Shown here: one piece after another, positions 5,333-8,988 of the stretch
Numbering within the stretch: the stretch's first letter is position 1
How the letters are laid out: each line of letters starts with the position of its first letter
From: Syntrophaceae bacterium UBA5761
GTDB taxonomy: Bacteria > Desulfobacterota > Syntrophia > Syntrophales > UBA4778
DNA: 8,988 bases
Reading direction: 5' to 3'
Assembly (NCBI GenBank): GCA_002418885.1
Contig: DIEZ01000067.1
Coordinates: 10,349 to 19,336, forward strand
The notes under the pieces: generated by a model
Databases searched by the model: none
What the model was told of the DNA's origin: nothing
Seen by the model: only the letters and a program-made list of their open reading frames with translations
Translations under genes and position numbers: made by a program

Positions 5333-7249
5333 TTATTCCCACACAAGCAGCCGGTAGCAGCGAAGGCAGCGTCTGGCCTCGTCTATCGCCTCCGCCGCGC
5401 TGAATCCGCCCTCCACTTCGTCGAAATTGTTAAGGCGTTTGCTCACTTCGAGAAACACCGGTTTCCTTGCCGGCGTCACGGGAACGAACCCGATATCCCG
5501 CTGTTCGCCCGTATTGATGTCGTTGAATTCGAATTCCTTCCGAAAATCCCTGTCTTGGATGAAGGCGTCCATGCTCCGGGCAACCTTGTTGCCCGCGTCC
5601 AACGCCTCGATCAACGTAGCCGGTCCGGTCACGCAGTCACCGCCGGCAAAGATTCCGGGGATGTTGGTACCATAACCCACGGGGTCCACCTGTATGGTCC
5701 CCCAATTCGTCACGTTGATAGCGTTCTTCTCCAGGAGTTTGAGGTCCGGCGCCTGACCAGTGGCCGCGATGACCATGTCCGTCTTCATGACGAACTCTGA
5801 ACCGGGTATTTCGACCGGCCTTCTACGTCCGCTCTCGTCGGGCTCGCCGAGTCTCATCTTGATGCATTCGACCTCGACGACCTTCCCTTCTCTCATTATG
5901 ACACTGACCGGGGCCTTAAGGAAATTGAACTTAACTCCTTCCTCCTCGGCCTCCCGAATTTCTTCCTGTCTTGCCGGCATCTCCTTCCGCGAGCGGCGGT
6001 AGAGAATCTCCACGTCCTTGAACCCGAGCCTCAGGCAGCTACGGGCGCAATCCAGGGCCACGTTTCCGCCGCCGATGATGACGACCTTGTTCCGGGGCTG
6101 CACCTTGCCGCCGAGGGCGATCTTTCTCAGAAATTCGGCGCCCTGGACGAAATCTTCGGACCCGGCGTCTTCTCCCGAGCACCCGACCCGGGTTCCTACA
6201 TGGGCACCGACGGCGAGGAACAGGGCCCTGTAGCCCTGTTGCTGCAAACCGTCCCAGTCGAGTTGCGTCACCCTGCTGTTCAGCCGGATGTCCACACCCA
6301 TCTTCTCGATCAACTCGACCTCGTGATTGAGGATGTTTCTTGGCAATCGGTAAGCGGGGATTCCGACCATCGCCATACCACCTGCCACGGGCAGGGCCTC
6401 GAAGATCGTGACCTGATACCCCATAAGTCTCAGATGGTAGGCCGCCGCCAGTCCTGCCGGGCCGGCGCCGACAATAGCCACCTTTCCCTCCCTTTCCGCC
6501 GCCGGGTTGCCGAGGGCGTTTCCATCCCGGGCGAGGCCGTAGTCCGCTGCCGCCCGTTTCAGGAGTCGGATGGCGAGGGTCTCGTCGATGTCGTTGCGGA
6601 CGCAAGCGCTTTCACAGGGATGGGTGCAGGCACGTCCGAGCACTCCGGGGAGGATACACCGTTTGCGGATGAGGTCGAGCGAATCGCCGAACCGGTTATT
6701 CCGGATAAGCTCGATGTAGCCGGGGATGTCGAGCTTCGCGGGGCAGGCTTCTATACACGGCGCAGTCACGGCGGTCGAGTATGCCTTTTCGGAGGCCTTC
6801 TTTTCACCGTTTGCCAGGGCGAGGAAATCATCCCTAAAATAGCGGACGGCGTCCAGAACGGGAACGAGCGCCGCGGTGCGGCCGTAGTTGCATTTGCTGT
6901 TGGCAGCCACACCTACGGCGATTTCCTCTATCTCCTCTACGCTCTCCGCAGAACCTTGCCCTTCCATCATGGCCTTCATGATGCCGATGACCTTGTCGAT
7001 ACCGATCATGCACACTGAGCACTCGCCGCAGGAAAGTTTTCTTGCTTCCCTGAGATAGGCGAGGGTCAGGGACAAGATGTCCGCCTGGGCATCACGGACG
7101 ACGATGCCGTCCCAGCCCATGACAGCCGCCGGTTCCTGCCCGTCGAGTTTTTCTGGAAACTTCACTTCCGCGAGCTTCGACGCAGGGACCTGGCCATTCC
7201 TGTTATCGACGATCTTGCCGTTCCAACTGCTAAACGAAACTGTATTCAT
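5333..7249 (-). CDS. NuoF-type iron-sulfur domain fused to GltD/NfnB-type FAD/NAD(P)H oxidoreductase
   Basis: This 638-residue protein likely moves electrons between iron-sulfur clusters and NAD(P)H. Residues 70-145 match the C-terminal [4Fe-4S] domain of NuoF (CGECSVC, Cys74, 77, 80, and Cys120). The NuoF FMN/NADH-binding part is absent. Residues 160-240 are the GltD/dihydropyrimidine-dehydrogenase-like iron-sulfur domain (PCIEACPAKLDIPGYI; Cys165, 169, 208, 212, 216). The FAD site is VAIVGAGPAGLAAA at 257-270. The second dinucleotide site is IIGGGNVALDCAR at 391-403, followed by YRRSRKEMPA at 417-426, a segment that in relatives helps bind NADPH. AGGDCVTGPATLIEAL at 535-550 closes the flavin fold, and the tail has CLRC (628-631). 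The start is ATG 7247-7249, 46 bases after porB, with a weak ribosome binding site (TAGGG). Position after porAB suggests a pyridine-nucleotide module for that enzyme. NAD versus NADP is not certain. Confidence 0.92.
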   Translation of the reverse strand: MNTVSFSSWNGKIVDNRNGQVPASKLAEVKFPEKLDGQEPAAVMGWDGIVVRDAQADILSLTLAYLREARKLSCGECSVCMIGIDKVIGIMKAMMEGQGSAESVEEIEEIAVGVAANSKCNYGRTAALVPVLDAVRYFRDDFLALANGEKKASEKAYSTAVTAPCIEACPAKLDIPGYIELIRNNRFGDSLDLIRKRCILPGVLGRACTHPCESACVRNDIDETLAIRLLKRAAADYGLARDGNALGNPAAEREGKVAIVGAGPAGLAAAYHLRLMGYQVTIFEALPVAGGMAMVGIPAYRLPRNILNHEVELIEKMGVDIRLNSRVTQLDWDGLQQQGYRALFLAVGAHVGTRVGCSGEDAGSEDFVQGAEFLRKIALGGKVQPRNKVVIIGGGNVALDCARSCLRLGFKDVEILYRRSRKEMPARQEEIREAEEEGVKFNFLKAPVSVIMREGKVVEVECIKMRLGEPDESGRRRPVEIPGSEFVMKTDMVIAATGQAPDLKLLEKNAINVTNWGTIQVDPVGYGTNIPGIFAGGDCVTGPATLIEALDAGNKVARSMDAFIQDRDFRKEFEFNDINTGEQRDIGFVPVTPARKPVFLEVSKRLNNFDEVEGGFSAAEAIDEARRCLRCYRLLVWE

Positions 7250-7295
7250 TCTTATGTACCCTACCGTTTTTATTTTGACGTCTGTGATAAAATCG

Positions 7296-8246
7296 TTACC
7301 AGGGTCTCAGACATTCGACCTTATTCATCAATTTCCGCCATTCTCTGTCGACTCTGGCCTGAACCAATGCCATGTCATCAGGTGTAAGGTGCCTGAACCG
7401 CCCCTGGAGTTCCAGATAATCTTGAACGGGGCGCAGTTTCTTCGGTATCTCCTGGGTGATCCGGTATTTGCCGTTCTCCACTTCATAGAGGGGAAAGACG
7501 CCTGTCTCCACGGCGAGGCGCCCCAGCTTGATCACTGCATCCGATGCACTCCGCCAACCTGTGGGGCACATGGAAAAGACGTGGAGGTAAGCGGGACCTC
7601 TCACGTCTCTGGCCTTCCTGACCTTGTTCACCAGATCGATGGGATAACTCGGACAGGCCGTCGCGACATAAGGGACGTTGTGGGCGACCATGATCTCAGG
7701 CACGTTCTTTTTCCCCGTCCGCTGCCCCTTGATGGCCTTGCCCGCGGGCGACGTCGTCGTCGCCGCCATGAAAGGCGTCGCACTCGACCGCTGGATGCCG
7801 GTGTTCATGTAGGCCTCGTTGTCGAGACAGAAGAAAATGATGTCGTGTCCCCTTTCCATGGCCCCCGACAGGGCCTGGAAACCGATGTCCACCGTTCCGC
7901 CGTCACCGGCGATGGCAATGGCCTTCACGTCCCTGTTGGCGATTTTTCCTTTTCGACGGAGGGCCTTCAAGCCGGCGTCGACACCCGAGGCGACCGCTGC
8001 CGCATTCTCGAAGGCAACGTGGATATAGGGCACCTCCCAGGCCGTGCAGGGATACGCGGAGGAAATGATCTCCATGCAGCCTGTGGCATTGGCGACCACC
8101 GTATCCTCGCCCATCCCCTTCAGGAGCAGACGCAGGGCCAACACCTCGCCGCAGCCCTGGCAGGCGCGATGCCCGGGGCTGAAAAACTCCTTTTTCTCCA
8201 CCAGTTTTGGCGCGTATATTTCGAAATTCTGTACTGTATTCATCAT
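7296..8246 (-). CDS. porB: 2-oxoacid:ferredoxin oxidoreductase beta subunit (PorB-type, thiamine diphosphate-binding)
   Basis: The beta subunit binds thiamine diphosphate and the proximal [4Fe-4S] cluster of pyruvate:ferredoxin oxidoreductase-type enzymes. These convert a 2-oxoacid and CoA to acyl-CoA, CO2 and reduced ferredoxin. In the 316 residues, FFSPGHRACQGCGE at 21-34 and CMEIISSAYPCTAW at 57-70 give cluster ligands Cys29, 32 and 57. The CxxC-to-Cys spacing of 25 equals that of the Desulfovibrio africanus enzyme. Cys227 in CPTGW is the likely fourth ligand. The thiamine diphosphate motif runs from GDGG at 114-117 to LDNEAYMNTG at 141-150. The start overlaps the alpha stop by four bases (ATGA), so translation is coupled. 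A second ATG follows immediately and could also be used. Pyruvate is the default substrate; phenylglyoxylate or another 2-oxoacid cannot be excluded. Confidence 0.93.
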   Translation of the reverse strand: MMNTVQNFEIYAPKLVEKKEFFSPGHRACQGCGEVLALRLLLKGMGEDTVVANATGCMEIISSAYPCTAWEVPYIHVAFENAAAVASGVDAGLKALRRKGKIANRDVKAIAIAGDGGTVDIGFQALSGAMERGHDIIFFCLDNEAYMNTGIQRSSATPFMAATTTSPAGKAIKGQRTGKKNVPEIMVAHNVPYVATACPSYPIDLVNKVRKARDVRGPAYLHVFSMCPTGWRSASDAVIKLGRLAVETGVFPLYEVENGKYRITQEIPKKLRPVQDYLELQGRFRHLTPDDMALVQARVDREWRKLMNKVECLRPW

Positions 8247-8988
8247 TCCCTCACCCCATAGAATTCGTAGGATTCGTCTTTTTTCTTTCCTGCCCGCTCC
8301 ACCATCTGGATGAAGTCGCCCACGGCCACGTCGCGGCCGCCGAGCCCCATGAGGAAGTCGACGATCCGGGGCCGTTCCGGATCGTGGAACAGGAGGGACT
8401 TGATCTCCGTTGCCACCGGTCCGCCGGCGCCGCCGAAGGACAGGGCGCGGTCCATGACGATCAGGGTCTTACAGCCTTTGATGGCGGCCCGCAGCTCTTC
8501 GAGAGGGAAGGGCCTCCAGAGGCGCAATTTGACCAGGCCGATCTCTCTGCCCGCCTTGCGCAATTCATCCACGGCCACGGAGGCCGTTTCGCCCATGGAG
8601 CCCATGGTCAGGATCATCGTTTCGGCGCCTTTGGTTTTGTAGGTTTCCACCGGTTTGTACTGGCGGCCGAACAGCTTGCCCCATTCGTTCCAGATCTTGA
8701 GGATGGTCTTCTTGGAGTCGATGAGGGCCGTGTCTTTGGCCTTCATGGTTTCCGTAAAGATATCGGGCATGTTGAAACAGCCCATGGAAAGGGGCTTGTC
8801 AGGGTGGAGCGTCGCATAGGGGATACGGTCCGGGAGGAATCGGTTGACCTCCTCCTGGGTCGGCATCTCGAAGGGTTCGATCATGTGGGTCAACTGGAAG
8901 CCATCGATGTTGAGCATGACCGGCAGCATGACGTCCGGATGCTCGGCGATCTTGAAGGACTGGATGGTCATGTCGATGACCTCCTGCC
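8243..8988 (-). CDS. porA: 2-oxoacid:ferredoxin oxidoreductase alpha subunit, C-terminal 247 residues (5' end off the window)
   Basis: The sequence matches the middle and end of PorA: LPVMLNIDGFQLTHMIEP, then FEMPTQEEVNRFLP, which lead into the swivel and C-terminal domains (ETMILTMGSMGETASVAVDELRKAG, LVKLRLWRPFP, then TLIVMDRALSFGGAGGP). The reading frame stays open to the window edge as QEVID before the first methionine. The family continues there, so the ATG at 8969-8971 is very probably internal even though AGGAGG lies just before it. The family is usually near 390 residues, so roughly a third is missing. It overlaps porB by four bases. The gamma and delta (ferredoxin) subunits expected for a four-subunit enzyme are not in the window and may lie upstream. 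Confidence 0.92.
   Translation of the reverse strand, partial: QEVIDMTIQSFKIAEHPDVMLPVMLNIDGFQLTHMIEPFEMPTQEEVNRFLPDRIPYATLHPDKPLSMGCFNMPDIFTETMKAKDTALIDSKKTILKIWNEWGKLFGRQYKPVETYKTKGAETMILTMGSMGETASVAVDELRKAGREIGLVKLRLWRPFPLEELRAAIKGCKTLIVMDRALSFGGAGGPVATEIKSLLFHDPERPRIVDFLMGLGGRDVAVGDFIQMVERAGKKKDESYEFYGVRE

Noticed and set aside
8969..8988. ATG at 8971 with AGGAGG upstream as the true porA start
   Set aside because: The frame is open to the window edge and its sequence (QEVID) continues the PorA family. Starting here would remove the thiamine-binding and N-terminal part of the subunit.

Overview
This 8,988-base window looks like chromosomal DNA of an anaerobic, fairly GC-rich bacterium. 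A Desulfobacterota or Syntrophales-like organism would fit, judging from a 2-oxoacid:ferredoxin oxidoreductase joined to NAD(P)-linked iron-sulfur flavoproteins. That assignment is inference only. All confident genes lie on the minus strand and are transcribed right to left.

Right half (4531-8988): an operon-like block encodes the alpha subunit (5' end off the window) and beta subunit of a PorAB-type 2-oxoacid:ferredoxin oxidoreductase. Next comes a 638-residue fusion of a NuoF-type [4Fe-4S] domain to a GltD/NfnB-type FAD/NAD(P)H oxidoreductase, then a 237-residue NuoG-like protein with one [2Fe-2S] and two [4Fe-4S] sites. Together they could oxidise a 2-oxoacid to its acyl-CoA and pass electrons through iron-sulfur clusters to NAD(P)+. 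A tRNA-Asn(GTT) gene with an encoded CCA end and its own terminator follows at 4395-4470.

Middle (3848-4394): about 550 bases with no confident gene. It holds a good sigma70-type promoter facing left, an 8-bp-arm palindrome, a strong 12-bp-stem hairpin, and one small plus-strand ORF with a good ribosome binding site that I do not trust far.

Left half (1-3847): a Type I restriction-modification operon, in transcription order a 67-residue HTH protein, a 47-residue unknown protein, hsdM, a RhuM-family gene, and hsdS (3' end off the window). hsdR is not in the window.

The most notable feature is inside hsdM, which carries two in-frame insertions bounded by the same inverted repeat, CCTGCCTGC / GCAGGCAGG. 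The long one (1723-2004, 282 bp) encodes a complete-looking GIY-YIG nuclease domain with no methionine of its own, so it appears to be made only as part of HsdM. The short one (3433-3462, 30 bp) is little more than the two ends joined. Removing either at the repeat boundaries restores what I recognise as normal HsdM sequence ([12 protein letters not shown] and NNN-GANLGFE), and both sit in the same short target, ACRA^CGGCG. This looks like a selfish, reading-frame-tolerant palindromic element, with a nuclease-coding form and a stripped-down form in one host gene.
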